In this document: piece after piece, positions 48,226 to 63,368 of the stretch | Layout: every line of letters begins with the position of its first letter | Numbering within the stretch: position 1 is the stretch's first letter | Assembly (NCBI RefSeq): GCF_032884065.1 | Contig: NC_088868.1 | Coordinates: 39,892,961 to 39,956,960 of the forward strand | Direction of reading: 5' to 3' | DNA from: Artemia franciscana | Taxonomy: Eukaryota > Arthropoda > Branchiopoda > Anostraca > Artemiidae | DNA length: 64,000 bases | Notes under the pieces: model-generated | Databases searched by the model: none | What the model was told of the DNA's origin: nothing | The model's input: only the letters and a program-made list of their open reading frames with translations | Program-made: the position numbers and the translations under genes

Positions 48226-48420
48226 GCCTACTACTATTATTACTAGTACTATTGCTACTGCCGTTACTACTACTACTGCTGCTGCTAATACTGCTGCTAT
48301 TCCTACTACTACGAAAATTGTACTGTTACTACTGCTACCACTATTACTACTTCTAACCTCTACCACTACTACGGCTGCTGTTACTACTACTACACATAAT
48401 AATACTACTACTACTGGCCC
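48226..48420. repeat. interrupted (ACT)n trinucleotide repeat
   Basis: ACTACT/GCT-rich trinucleotide array with interruptions. A similar array occurs at 49199-49330. Hydrophobic Val/Ala/Ile ORFs on the minus strand and Thr-rich ORFs on the plus strand are products of it. Confidence 0.85.
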
Positions 48421-48779
48421 TAAAAATCAAATGGTAATTTCAATTCATGATTTTGATTCTTCTATTATTTTCAAATTACTATGAGAAATTGTTCATATGC
48501 GTCTGTATAGTTTTGTAGAGGCTAATATTTTTCTGAGGGAGACCTAATTTGGATTTTGCAAAGGGCACTCGACGAAGAAAACTTTCCAATGACTTGTAGA
48601 ATCAATTGACAGTGGTCAGGACAGAGGTGAAACACCTTAATGATAAATGTTTACAAAGAATTTCCCACAGTTGATGTTCAAACTCTACCAAGTCGGATAC
48701 AGTCGTTAGATATCCACTAAATATGCTTCAAGTGCTTTGAAAGCTATCTCACAGGGATATCCCTCAAACTAGTGTTGAA

Positions 48780-49060
48780 TGCTATTAGTTCAGCGGCATA
48801 TTCAGTGAGGTGTGAAACACCACGTAGGTCAGTGCTAGGTCCAATGCTTTACCTCATCTAAATCGATCCCGTGCGTCTTTACTTGGAATATATGTCTTAC
48901 CTTGTTTGCTGACGATAGAATTTTAATAACGTTTGTCTTATCTGAGAATCAGCTGGTGAGAAAAGTGGATCTTGCATTGGAAAGAACGGGGATTTTACGT
49001 CATTAAATTTATAGTGTGCGTCACAAGACAATTTTAATGACGTTTTGTCGAGTTGTTACA
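48780..49060 (+). pseudogene. LINE F reverse-transcriptase fragment (Jockey-like)
   Basis: The plus strand shows SVLGPMLYLI (about 48828-48860) and, after a frame change, LFADDRILITFVLSENQLV (about 48905-48960) followed by an LALERT block. This corresponds to RT motif B end and motif C (FADD). Heavily degraded, no flanking element ends seen. Confidence 0.65.
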
Positions 49061-49198
49061 CCGCTGGATGTTCTGTCAGAGAAAGTTAATAAAAATATGA
49101 TAGTAAGTCAAAAGAAAGTATGTACATGCAGGTTATCTTAAAGGCGTATCAGCAATATCTCAGGAACAACTGAGAGTATTAAGCTGATAGTCATAGGA

Positions 49199-49330
49199 CT
49201 ACTACTGATACTACCACCCCCACTATTGCTACTACTACTACTACTACTGCTACTACTATTAATAATACTACTACTGCTACTACTATTGCTTCTGCCACTG
49301 CTACAAACGTTACTGCTACTGCTGCTACTA
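49199..49330. repeat. (ACT)n trinucleotide repeat, second array
   Basis: ACTACTACTACTGCT units with interruptions, like the array at 48226-48420. Confidence 0.85.
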
Positions 49331-50610
49331 AAGTTGAACCTAATAGAAAGTTTTTGAAGTGCGGTTGGGTGTCAAAATGCGATAGATTTAATATAAATAG
49401 GAATGTAGAATCTGGATACCAAAGGAAAGTACCGCTTTTCTGCTTTACCGAACTTTCAGGACTATCTTAAGATGTAAGGCAACCATTAAAGGAAAATAAA
49501 GAGTAATTCTAAAAACTTAAAAAGTGAATAAATAAAGTCCTCGAAACCCCTTCAAAGCAAACCCTTTAGAAAAACCTTTTTTATTTTCTCTTCTGAAATG
49601 TTTTGGAAAATGAAGGCTTACCATGGGTGGCATTTATAACTGGACACTTCAGCTTCTGATCTTTAATTCGACTAAAATTACCTCCCCCCCCCTCTTAAAA
49701 ATAAATAATATTGGGAACTATAGTTTTGCATATAGTTTTCACGATTTGACAAAGAATCTTTTGAAATAACTACATTAACCACAGCTAAGTTTTTTGAATA
49801 AGCATATTAACCAAAGCTACGGAAAGAATAGGATGAAATAAGAGACCCTGCTTTGAAACAAAAGGCGTGGTTAGGCATAATGAGATTCCTTTTGAGTTTA
49901 CGTAAGTATACGTAATTGTTATGGTTTTAAGTTGTGCATTATGTATTTAATCTGTAGAGACGCTGCACCCTGTTGTCTAGCGTTCAGCACACTGTGCCAC
50001 TGTTATCCAGAGTTAACTAACCTTTAACGTTGTTGTACAAAGTAAATTGACCTATATCGTCATTTTCAATTACAAAATCTCAATTCAAAATTTTCAATAA
50101 AGTTTTCAATTAATAGAGGCAATTATAAAAATCAATAATTAATACTCGTTTCTAGTAAATCTCAGTTGGAAGATCTCCTTAAATTTAAGTTCAGCTGTTC
50201 ATGGATTAAGACGCTACCTATAGTCATTAGGGCCCAAACTTAGGTCAATAGTCTCGCCAATACGAGGTCTTCCCACTGCAACTAGTGGCTATAGTTACTT
50301 TACTTCGCCTGATCTGGTGACAGACAGAAAAAACTGAGCTGGCAAGATAAGGTTTTCAATTAAATCAAACTGGATTTGTGGAGAGGAGAAATCAAAACAA
50401 CTTTCCTTACTGCTGTGCTAGAAATAGCAGAAGTCCCATTGGAATACGCAGTACTTCACGATGTCGACCAATTAATCGAAAAAGATAAGAATTTTCACCG
50501 AATTTGCACCGTCAAACTTGAGACGGTGCAGAATTGCAAAGATATGTTGATTCCCATCCTGCACTGGTATCTGGGATCATTGCTTTTCTTAAGTCCAAAG
50601 TAATTTCAAT
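49331..50610. other. no gene recognised
   Basis: AT-rich intronic sequence. The open stretch 50376-50603 (plus) has no recognisable domain. It may be 5' sequence of the RTE-type LINE that follows. Confidence 0.3.
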
Positions 50611-50619
50611 GATTTAAAG

Positions 50620-51290
50620 AACATGAAAATCGGAACTAGGAATATTACGACGTTAAGAAATGATTATTGTATCGACATTCTGACTGATGAATTCAGACAA
50701 TTCGAACTGGACTTACTAGGAGTTTCAGATGCTCAAATCCAAGGTGTAAGAAACATTAAAATTAGGTGATATAGAGTCTCTTTGCTCAGGCGAGAAGGAT
50801 GGGGTGCACACACAGGGAGTACGGGTCATGATGAGTAAGGAAGCTGCTGAGTCTTGTTTAGTATGTGAAGGTATTAATAATAGAATAATAATTGCTCATT
50901 TTATGGCCAAAAAGGCCAGGGTATCATTTATAGTAGCCCTTTTGAGCCGACTGACAGAGGTACTAGCGACTCAGATGAATTTTATTTAAAGTTAGAAAAG
51001 CAAACAGTCAGGGTCCCAGGTAGGCATATACTGTTCCTACTAGGAGATTTTAACGGTCGGTAGATATTGGGTTAGATGGTATCCTAGACTAGGAAACTAG
51101 ACTAGACTAGTGTAGGAAAAGAATGAATTTTGTAATTTTGAAGGTATAACCATCTAGTTATAACCAATATGGTGTTTAGTCATAAAATGGCCCATAAGTT
51201 AACATGGTATTCACGTGATGGTAAAACATCAAACCTTATTGATAATGTTGTAGTAATATTGATTATGGATTGATTCTGTATTGTTATAAT
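50620..51290 (+). pseudogene. RTE-type LINE D, endonuclease half
   Basis: The plus frames read MKIGTRNITTLRND (about 50621-50662), TDEFRQFELDLLGVSD, then HILFLLGDFNGR (about 51023-51058, the GDFN motif of the apurinic-like endonuclease), TNMVFSHKMAHKLTWYSRDG and NLIDNVVV. It stops where the minus-strand LINE C is inserted and continues at about 54540. Frameshifts and stops throughout. Confidence 0.75.
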
Positions 51291-51640
51291 AACAATAATT
51301 TATTTGTGACCCACTTCAAACAGCGGAGTATAAAAAAAAACACACAGAAAAAATGGGTTAGATGGTATCCTAGACTAGGAAACTAGACTAGACTAGTGTA
51401 GGAAAAGAAAGAATTTTGTAATTTTGTAGGTATAACTATCTAGTTATAACCAATATGGTGTTTAGTCATAAAATGGCCCATAAGTTAACATGGTATTCAC
51501 GTGATGGTAAAACATCAAACCTTATTGATAATGTTGTAGTAATATTGATTATGTATTGATTTTGTATTGTTATAATAACAATAATTTATTTGTGACCCAC
51601 TTCAAACAGCGGAGTATAAAAACAAACACACAGAAAAAAA
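51069..51640. repeat. 286-bp tandem duplication carrying a LINE-LINE junction
   Basis: 51069-51354 and 51355-51640 repeat GGGTTAGATGGTATCCTAGA through TTCAAACAGCGGAGTATAAA with about 2% difference. Each copy includes the end of LINE D endonuclease and the 3' tail of LINE C (TTGTTATAATAACAATAATT on the plus strand). The duplication therefore postdates the LINE C insertion. Confidence 0.85.
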
Positions 51641-51830
51641 CACAAAAATAAACAAAAAAAAAACTTCTGATAACACATTAAATTATTGTAGAAAACATTT
51701 TAGAAGATCATGAAAAGGGTTAATAGTAAAATGTATGGAGTCTTAGAGTGTACTTAGAGTTTATTTATTAACTAAACTCTAAATTTTTTTAATAAATCTG
51801 GAGCCCAAAAATTCGTTACCATATCACTGT

Positions 51831-53063
51831 TCATGTACCAGGGAGGAAGATACAAAAAACACGGAGGAAACGAGAATATGATGACTTCAGAGCCTTTATA
51901 TCTTTTCGTTTTAAAACAGAATACAATCTAGAAAGATATAAAACCGAGTGATCACAAAAGCAAGAATAAATTTGGGAAAGGGCTTTGCGGTTGTATTTCC
52001 CCCTGTTAGCAAAAATTTTAGAATAACCCACTTAGAATTTAACCTTAACATCAGAAACAATTTTATTACGATAAGAGACTAAATTGTTAGTAAGGGTAAT
52101 GCCCAACCACCTTAAAGAAGTCACGCACGGAACGCTAAATTCAGAACAATTAAGTCTAGAAGATTGGTTAGGAGAAGGACCAAAATGAAGGAATTCACAT
52201 TTATCAGGGTTAAGGGTTAGACCTACATTCGATAAAGCAGTAGAGATACAACGAACAGAAGCCGAAAGCCCAGACTTAGTTCTACTAATGAGAAGAATAT
52301 TGTCTGCATAGGCAAGATATGAGACATATGAACTACCTAAAAGGTAAGTTGTTGGAAGACTATTTAAAATATCAGCAATACAAATTTTGAAAATTGATGG
52401 AGACAAAACTCCACCTTGTCTCTCACTTTGTCTTATGGAGATCTTCAACATAGAAGGATCAGAAGGAGAAGATTTTACATGAAGGAAAGAATGACCATAC
52501 CAAAATTTTAATAAAGAAACAATAGAAACATTCACTCCACATTCAAGCAAAGAAAACAGGGCTCGAGAGTGAACTACAGAATCAAAAGCCTTAGATAGAT
52601 CTAAAGAACAAAAATAAAGATCATAGCCCTTCCTGGAAGCATCAGAAAGCAGAGTAGAAAGAACTTTTTGAGCATACTGACATCCCAGACCACGCTGAAA
52701 ACCAAATTGGTCAATTCCAAAATATATATTACCTGTTATAGAAGGGAGAAGTATTACAACAGTATTGCCTAACTGGATGGCAAGAAAATGATCATTCGAG
52801 CATAAGCAAGTGGGATTTAGACAACTTAAGCTACACCTCACAAAACATGCAAGCCCTCCAGAGGGCTTACCAAAAGTTGTGCAGGCATTTATAAGAAATA
52901 ACTGATGTGATGTACTTCGTTGTAGGAAACTGGAACTGGTGGAAGAGAGAAGGTGTTCTTGTAAGCAGACTATGTCGTAATCATTTATGAAATCGTCGAT
53001 CATAGAGGCTTCATCCTTAGTGCCATTAATATTAAAAGAGAGTAGGAATATCGAGGGAGCCAT
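51831..53063 (-). pseudogene. LINE C ORF2, endonuclease start fused to reverse transcriptase
   Basis: The main frame (53063-52032, about 343 codons) begins MAPSIFLLSFNINGTKDEAS and CLQEHLL, the N-terminal third of the endonuclease. After NTVVILLPSITGN it passes in frame to FGFQRGLGCQYA, YFCSLDLSKAFDSV (RT motif A), RQGGVLSPSIF (motif B) and YADNILLISRT (motif C; the usual DD reads DN). Endonuclease catalytic centre and RT N-terminal motifs are deleted without loss of frame. The C-terminal part (KIFANRGKYNRKALSQIYSC) is in another frame at 52031-51831. Confidence 0.8.
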
Positions 53064-53302
53064 CACTTGGCAGCAGAAATCACTTTTTTAAGGACTTGGC
53101 ATTTTAAGCTAAACGACACATGCGGACCACCACAATTTGCACTTTTCTCATTGAGTTTACAGGGAGACTCCTTCATAGAGACATGAGGTCCTGAGCAAAT
53201 TGCACAATTTGGACCTGAACTGGAACAGGCAGACTGGATATGGCTGGGGGATCTACACTTGTGGCAGCATCTAAGTGGGGTCAGAAACTCGAATAAGTTC
53301 AT
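53063..53302 (-). pseudogene. LINE C ORF1 zinc-knuckle C-terminus
   Basis: It contains CHKCRSPSHIQSAC (C-x2-C-x4-H-x4-C) followed by CAICSGPHVSMKESPC and a third, incomplete knuckle (NCGGPHVSFSLKC). These CCHC motifs are nucleic-acid binding. The stop TGA overlaps the ORF2 start as TGATG, an arrangement used for termination-reinitiation in some LINEs. Confidence 0.7.
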
Positions 53303-53401
53303 AGCCGATTTTTTGTCCTGTTTTTAGCAGCCGGGCCTTTGACAATAGATCTGTAAACTCAATCTTGACAACTGTAGAGGCACCAAGACGACTAGCCGAC
53401 G

Positions 53402-54154
53402 CTATGCCTGGCTCACTGCAGAACTGTTCAACATCAAAGTCAAGAGGAATTCATTTAGCAATTCCAAGTATTTTTTTTTTGTGACAGTCTTAGTCTCACA
53501 AGATGTTACCGTATTTTTAATCGAAGAGCAAAAGACATTCACTGCAGATTTGTCTATATGAACAATCAATTGATCTTTTTGTGCTTTTATACTACTAACA
53601 CATTCATGACCTGTAACTTTATCCAGAATTTCTTTTCTTTTGAGTGGATTTTCAAGTGAAGCAGGGATCTTGGAAATTACAACAGTCGCAGGGACATTTG
53701 GTTCAGTAGGTTGAGGTATTGGTGGAAAATGGTTATCATAAACTTCCGCACGAGACGCAACAGCATTAATGACTTGTTCCATTCGCGTGAGCTTCGAGGA
53801 TAGATGTGAAAACATCAGGTCAGGAACCGAAGGAACCTCATTAGCTGACAAGATAACATACGTAGGTACGGTTAAATCTTGAGAATCACATTTTGCCAGC
53901 AGTTCAAGAATATCACGTAAATGACTCTGTGTAGCCTTATTTCCTGCACGTCTTGGGCAAATTTCTCCTGGCAAAACTTCTTTCCAAAAAGCAGACTTTG
54001 CGGCCGCAACAGCAGCTGCATCAAAGAATTCCAAGGCATGCCGAATAATAAGATCATCACCAACACCATTATTTCGACTAAACTGCAAAAAGTTCAGAAC
54101 TGGCAAATAAACCAGTTCTCCGCTCGCCATTATTCCCGAGCGATTATCACCCAT
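53402..54154 (-). CDS. LINE C ORF1 (gag-like), N-terminal part
   Basis: 250 codons from MGDNRSGIMASGELVYLPVL, with no close motif in the first half; Ala-rich AAAVAAAKSAFWKEVL at about 50-65. The second half is basic/Thr-rich (KNTVTSCETKTVTKKK). It ends VSQA at 53402, after which a frame change leads to the zinc-knuckle region 53302-53063. ORF1 proteins of this kind bind the element RNA. Confidence 0.65.
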   Translation of the reverse strand: MGDNRSGIMASGELVYLPVLNFLQFSRNNGVGDDLIIRHALEFFDAAAVAAAKSAFWKEVLPGEICPRRAGNKATQSHLRDILELLAKCDSQDLTVPTYVILSANEVPSVPDLMFSHLSSKLTRMEQVINAVASRAEVYDNHFPPIPQPTEPNVPATVVISKIPASLENPLKRKEILDKVTGHECVSSIKAQKDQLIVHIDKSAVNVFCSSIKNTVTSCETKTVTKKKYLELLNEFLLTLMLNSSAVSQA

Positions 54155-54539
54155 TTTATTGGTGGTTTCCTTACGAGAAAAGTAAGGGAAGTGTTGAAGG
54201 TTGGCTACCTCGTCCCCGCAATTTAAGGGGCACGCCCGGTGGGTACCACGGCTCTTGCTATCAACTCACTCCCCCCCCCTTCTGCTTAATTTTCTCTCGC
54301 CACCCCTATCAGAACGTGATTGCCTATAAATATCGGAATTCCTAATTATATTCTTACTGCTTAATGGCTAAATGAAGTGTCTAATTTCTTGCTAAAAAAC
54401 TAGTCAGACAGGTTTCGTAAGAGATCTTCGTTTGTCGACAGATTGCAAAATAAGTTCATAAAAACTTGCCAAACAGCTTTGTTTAAAATCCAGAAAAAGG
54501 TTATTATTTAGTTGTTCACGCCTTCACGGAAAAAAATAT

Positions 54540-55450
54540 AAAGAAATAGTCTTATAGCTTAAGACTGACAGTATAATACAAGATAATAGGGTATATAGGA
54601 GTGCTGTTATTGATGTTAAAAGTTAAGATCACCATCTAGTAGTGTCTAGGGCTAATTTAAGGTAAAAATTTCGAAAGGGTAACTATCTTACCGGGAAATT
54701 AGTATACTTATAGACTCCAGGTCGAGAAATTGAGAGAAACTTTCCAGGAACAGTTGAACACAAAACTTAAGACTTTAAAATTTGACAATGTGGAAAACGG
54801 TTGGAATTATTTTAGAAAAATAATTTGTGAAGTTACTGATGGTGTCTTAGGGGAAAAAAAAAATTAAGACTGCATCTAGAGTTATTAGTGAAAAAGCTTC
54901 ATATTCAATAGAGAGGACAAGGGGCTTCTATAGGATCTATCTGAGTGATAGCAATAATATACAAATAAAAGAAATGTAAAGAAGATGTAAAGAGCATTTA
55001 AATATGAGCTAAGGAGGTGCGAAGTGGAGAAAATGGATAAAATTGACGAGGATCTAGGAGATGCAGCTAGATGATATAATAGTAAAATATTGTCCTGGCA
55101 TGTTAATAGATTGAGAGTGAGTAGTCTATCCGCCCTTGTCCCAGTTTCAGAAAGGAACGGGGCCACAATTAATGATAATGCAAGAGTTAAAGAGAATTAC
55201 GGTGAAAATTTTAGAATGTGCTAAACCGAGATACAGTTTGTGATACCCTTGATGTGATGGAACATTTGTTTAGTGAGTTAGAATTAGTGACATTAGTAAA
55301 AGGATTAAAAGATAATAAGGCTCCAGGTACGGATGATGAGGTAAACATGTTTTTTAAATTCAGTGGTGCTAAGGTTAAAAATAAGTTACTGAAGATTGAT
55401 AATATGATTTTTGAAAAGAAGAAGTACCTAGCAATTTTGGGAAATCCTTA
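54540..55450 (+). pseudogene. RTE-type LINE D, linker and RT start
   Basis: Continuation of LINE D after the LINE C insertion: SAVIDVKS (about 54600), LRETFQEQLNTKLKTLKFDN, GWNYFRKIICEVTDGVLG, SALVPVSERNGATINDNARV, then the open stretch 55218-55451 with VKGLKDNKAPGTDDEV and KVKNKLLKIDNMIFEK, the first RT motifs. It ends there. Many stops. Confidence 0.75.
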
Positions 55451-55479
55451 ATTAAATAATGGACAAATTTTCGTCAGGA

Positions 55480-58558
<3,079 letters not shown>

Positions 58559-58637
58559 TAAATGTTAAAAGTGAATAACAATATTAGAGACGCACTGGCC
58601 ATTTCAGAAATGCTTAACAAATAATTTTGCTACTCAC

Positions 58638-58805
58638 GTCAGAACTGCCGTTACAACTTCTCCCAAGAGACCACTATGAGCAATTGGATTACTTTGTAAT
58701 TCGCAGATTGTGCGAAGGAGACAAGCTTTGCCATCTACTCCTAATGAAGCTAGACCAAACTCTATGGAACGAAATACCTGAAGTCTGTCTGTTTCAGCCA
58801 AACTC
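58638..58805 (-). CDS. DM4/DM12-family gene, internal exon
   Basis: 168 bases on the minus strand between an acceptor (TTTACTATTACAG, ending at 58806) and a consensus donor (GTGAGT at 58637-58632). It encodes SLAETDRLQVFRSIEFGLAS, then GVDGKACLLRTICELQ and HSGLLGEVVTAVL. The spacing R..x..IE..L..LG.DGKACLLRTICE...GLLGEV is the N-terminal half of the arthropod DM4/DM12 domain. It begins with the last base of a codon and ends with two bases of one; the exon at 45710-45965 completes that codon and the domain. Upstream exons with a signal peptide would lie beyond 58806, but I could not identify them. Confidence 0.8.
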
Positions 58806-58849
58806 CTGTAATAGTAAACAAGAGTAATTAAATAACAAAAATAGCACAA

Positions 58850-61080
58850 TAATTAAAGCCAGGAATTTGTTTGGAAGTGCGTGTTGTAATTAATCAGTTG
58901 GAAATTTTGACAGAAAGAATAATCATCGGAAACAAAGATCAACGCAATATTAAAACAAAAATTTAATCTGCAAAAACCATGTAAGGGCATCATGACCTTA
59001 AGGTATGTATAGTACTAATACAAGAGAGAAAGGTGAGGACTACTTTTACAAATACTTTTGTTTCCACGAGTCAACAAACAGCTATTAAAACAAAGGCTGG
59101 AGAATTCAAACGTTATTCAAGAATTATTATCAATGAGTTTTAACCGGAACATTCAAAATTATTGTAAAAATTTTATTTCGTCAATTTGTTATTTGTTTAT
59201 AATTATTTTACATTTCAATTTTATCTGTTTAGTAATTTCATCTAAACTATTCAGTTTTTAAAAATAGCGTATTACAGAGAATGGATTTAACATTGATCAC
59301 CCTAGTTTAGAATGGTAAAATCCTAGGAATAATATAATCCTGACAAATAATAGTGTTCAGGATAATACATGATAATAAAAGATGTTCACACCGTCCTTGA
59401 AAAGAAAAAGACAGAAAAAAAGACTAAACATAAATTTAGTTTGTTTGTGGTTTGTTTGTGGAATATTAAGTCCCAATAAATATGCCATGTTCTAACCAAA
59501 ATGTTGGAGGAGTCTCTTCCTAGTTTGGATTTCTCTAAAATACAAATTAAATCACGATTTCCATTAACTCATTATTAACATTTCTTAGTAATTATCCAAG
59601 GTGATATTACTTTAAGCTATTAAAAATATTTCAAGTCCCAAAAAAGTTCAAAAAATTATAGGTTCCAGAAAGTCCCAAGAATAAAAAATATCGAAGTACA
59701 AAGAGGGGGAGGGAATGAGGGGGTACCTGCAGCCACCGAAAAGAACAAGAGGCTCTGGAGGGGACCATGAGGACCCATACGAATTCACTATCCCTGGTAA
59801 TGGAAAACCAATATGGCCAGGACCATTGAATTACACAAATGATATCTGTCATGCTACAATTATCAAAACTTTTGGGCATCAAAACAAGTCACAACGACTA
59901 TCAAAAGAATGTCTGTCCAGTATTTATTTCAAGTCACCATGGGTACTTATTCCGAGGATTATGCCAAAAAAGTGCTCAGAAACAAATCACTGATTTCATC
60001 GCCATATATCCAACTCCTCAATTACACAATTAACCTGCTACAATATTTTGACACTTAACGTCAGTAGACCAGTGTCCCAGAAACAAGACATTGGCTGCCT
60101 AGAATCTATTTCTAAAATCATAATATCATTGATGACTTGTCAGGCTAGTCGAGTAATGTGTCGTTCTTTCATCAAAGAAGATACTGGGTCCCATGGTTGA
60201 ATCCTACATAAGACTTGAATTTCATTGAATCAATTGGACACTGCTTAGAAGCTATAAATGTTGTTGGCTCACTTGTTATTTCAAAGAGCCAGATTTGAGG
60301 AATGTCACTGAACGTAATGTGTTGTTTCACCAACAACACAATATCAGATAAGGAACAGTTCTTGAAATTCTCGGAAATATGCCATGAACTTCTCGAAAAT
60401 CAGGATATGTGCCCCCTTGTATTCATTTTTTCACCGAGAACAAGAATGATTACTCAATACAAGATAACAGCATTCTAGAGATTCGTTGAATTCTAGGAAA
60501 CCGGTTATATATTTTTGGAATATTCTTATCTCAACAAGATATAATAATGTCATATCCGTATGGGCCCATTTGTAACCATTGAAGAGTTTCATCAACAAAA
60601 TATGCATATATTGTTCCCAAAGATGTGAAATCTCTCGTCTAGGTTCGTAGTTTGACATGAGGGACTAGCAACTCCAATAGCACATCATAAATGACAGCAA
60701 CTGTACTCATGGAAGGGAAATATGGGATTATTGACTCCAACTGAATACCGGAACTGAATACCGGGAAAGGGCTTTGGCCAAATGTATTGAGAGAATACAA
60801 AAGGTTAACAGCTTCAATACAACACCGAAATGGATGTTATGGCTGGACCAATTGAGGGGATACGAGGGGCTAGTGACTCCCATAGCAAACTGGGACAGGC
60901 CTACGGAAGGGTGGATTAAAGGGTATACTACTCACTTTAATTCTTGTTCTTTTGTGTTACAAGGAACCTGGTCCCCTTAAAAAAATTGACTGCCGTAAAA
61001 TCGTATATTTCTTTGGTTACATTGATACCCCTAATTACCGCTCCTCTAGGTAAATTCAATGCTGGCCTCCAAGAATAAAA
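58850..61080. other. no supported gene; possible transposase trace
   Basis: AT-rich sequence. Around 60185-60260 (plus) one frame reads WVPWLNPT, stop, DLNFIESIGHCLEA. This recalls the WPxxSPDLNPIExLWxxL end of Tc1/mariner transposases, but no other motif supports it. The open stretch 59715-59993 (plus) has no recognisable domain. A unit with GGGACTAGC..ACTCC..ATAGCA is loosely repeated at 60660 and 60860. Confidence 0.25.
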
Positions 61081-61103
61081 ATAAAAAGTTACCTTTTTTT
61101 TAG

Positions 61104-61281
61104 GAGACCCTCTGACTCATCAAATAAGGAATCTAAAAGTGTTGTTATCGCAATATATATTTCGACTATGCCACGGACTGATAATTTCCCTCCACTTTGT
61201 GTTATCAAAGGGAGAGCAAGCTGGTTCTTAACCGCCCATCTGGGGCGGACTAAAATTGGATTTGAAGACACTAAAAAATAA
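61104..61281 (+). repeat. exon-like dispersed repeat, copy 2
   Basis: Same unit as 8912-9098, with a polypyrimidine tract and AG at 61102-61103. The plus frame is open for 58 codons: RPSDSSNKESKSVVIAIYIS, MPRTDNFPPLCVIKGRASW, GRTKIGFEDTKK, stop TAA at 61279-61281. See copy 1 for the third-position substitution pattern. Confidence 0.55.
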
Positions 61282-62789
61282 AGTTAAAAATATATTAGTA
61301 CGAGTATTGCTGCAACTATAGAACCAAAATCTTATATATATATATCCTAGTATATTTTATATCTCTTATATTTTAAACTTCTTCTATCTTAAATATCTTC
61401 GTTAGGAAAAACTTTAGTACAATAGGGATGTTATATGAAAAACAAGTTCTTATCCAAATAGAAATAAGATATGATTTATACATAAAGAATAAAACATAAA
61501 CTAAATAAATCGTACCATTCCCATAAAAACTTTGTGGCCCGTAAAGGAGTGGAAGTCATTTTAAAACTAAGTCATAATGCAAAAAAATATTATGAATACA
61601 ACTGGATTATAATATAAAGTATAAAATATTTCAGCAAAAATTTATTAAATTGAAAAATTGACACTATTTAGCAGATTCAACTATCACGTCCTATTCAGTA
61701 CGATCCATATTCCTCTTTAGAGGAAAAACTACTGGTTGGACGATTGGAGCAAAGGGAATTTGATTCCGATTTATGTTACAAAGTGGACATTTAGTTAGAT
61801 CAGAGATAAAGGCTGGCAAAACGCGATAAGAAGGAGAAGGCCCACAATTCATTTAAACAAATTAGTCAGATAATGGAAATAGAAACTTAATCACTGTTGT
61901 AAAATCCTTAACTAAAATTAAGTAGAGTACAATCAGTCCTTGACAATAAAAAATAAATAAATAAAAGTCTGACCTTACTTATGGTTGAAAAGGGACTTAA
62001 ATAAAATTCATTTTATGAAGATATTAATTAGACAGATCAGAGATTAATGTGTAAAACGCAAAAGAAATGATGTAACATCAACTAAGTTTATAGCTCCCAA
62101 ACTCATAACTTTATTACAAACCTACGAAAGGGGTTATATTGAGAAAACACGAAAAGAAAAAGGGCAGAAGAGATTAGAAAAGAGTGTAGAGAGCAATAAA
62201 TTGACAGATAAAAATTTAGACACGAAGATTTAGTATCATGATTAATGTAGATCTATTAATATTTATATTGGTTCTGACCCTCAATTTGGTAGAAACCTTG
62301 CCTTGAGAAAATTTTGAATAATGATTATGAATAACTCAAAGTAAAGGAAGGACTTAATACCATTGCATTTTATTTGACATATGGTTGGAGAAATAAATGA
62401 AGCTAAGACAACTTATTCTTGTAGAAATTGCCTCATCTTTAGCAGAAATCTGCTTAAGGCTAACCTCTTATGGTTGTAAACATCTTCAGAGGAATGATGA
62501 ATCATGTTCACACTGAAACCTAACGGAGTTGGTATTCTCTGAAGAAATTAATTGAATTTGGCACAAACACGCAAATAAGTTGAGCCATTACAGTACAATC
62601 TAATAAATTGGAACTTTGGAGAAGAAAATGGAAAGAAAAAACTAAATTTGGGTATGTGAAATGGAGATTAGTTTGGGTTGACGTTTTCTTAGTAATTTTA
62701 GAATTGCTAAAACAAACTATAATTACAAAAAGTCCAGCTTGGCTTTCCCTTGAATACACATATGCCTTACCAACGATGTCTTGAATATG
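61282..62789. other. no gene recognised
   Basis: AT-rich. A 53-codon minus-strand ORF at 61691-61852 starts MNCGPSPSYRVLPAF and contains CPLCN and a Pro-rich IPFAPIVQPVVFPL stretch. It could be an exon but has no convincing splice acceptor. Nothing else supported. Confidence 0.3.
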
Positions 62790-63150
62790 TAATTCGCGAA
62801 CTGAAAGCCAAAGAACATTAGAAAGCTAGCCAAGAACTGAAGTTGTTTTTTTCTTAGAAACTCACTTTGTTCTAGTTTAGAGCCTATTGAACTGCCTTAT
62901 CCTGTAGATGTGTCTCGACTCAAAACTAAACTTTCCAGCCAAGATTTTCCTATTATTTTTGCAATGTACTTTCTACTTACTTTCTAATTTTTAGACTTTA
63001 CAGCTTTCACTTGAGTACTTGGCTCTATTGTTGCGTATGATGGACTAATAGTAACTAAAAATGGAGAGACTGTCAGAAATTAAAGTTAGCTAGATCATAT
63101 TTCGCAAGAATTGCAATCATCTAATTCCGACATATTCTACTCCGGACTCT
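62790..63150 (+). repeat. dispersed repeat Y, copy 2
   Basis: Counterpart of 14840-15240 in the same orientation; see there for shared blocks. The alignment appears to continue past a TTTCAG block toward 63222, where this copy runs into a TA tract. Confidence 0.4.
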
Positions 63151-63224
63151 TACCCAATTGACAAAAACAGGTTAAGGGTTTAAGGGTTTATTTTGGTACT
63201 TCTGCTAACACTAATTTTCAGCTA

Positions 63225-63333
<109 letters not shown>

Positions 63334-63368
63334 TTTTAAACACTTACATAAAATAAAATATTAAAGTA

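Larger units (their letters stand above)
51560..54310 (-). mobile_element. non-LTR retrotransposon LINE C, two ORFs, internally deleted
   Basis: Minus strand: 5' UTR (about 54310-54155), ORF1 (54154-53063 with one frame break), ORF2 (53063-51831 with a frame break), 3' tail near 51560. It interrupts LINE D between its endonuclease and RT parts. No target duplication could be defined because of the local 286-bp duplication at the 3' side. Confidence 0.75.

Noticed and set aside
48163..48484. Hydrophobic Val/Ala/Ile ORF and Thr-rich ORF
   Set aside because: Both come from the ACT trinucleotide array.
60185..60260. Tc1/mariner transposase
   Set aside because: Only one weak motif (LNPT..DLNFIES) with a stop inside; no terminal repeats or TA duplication seen.
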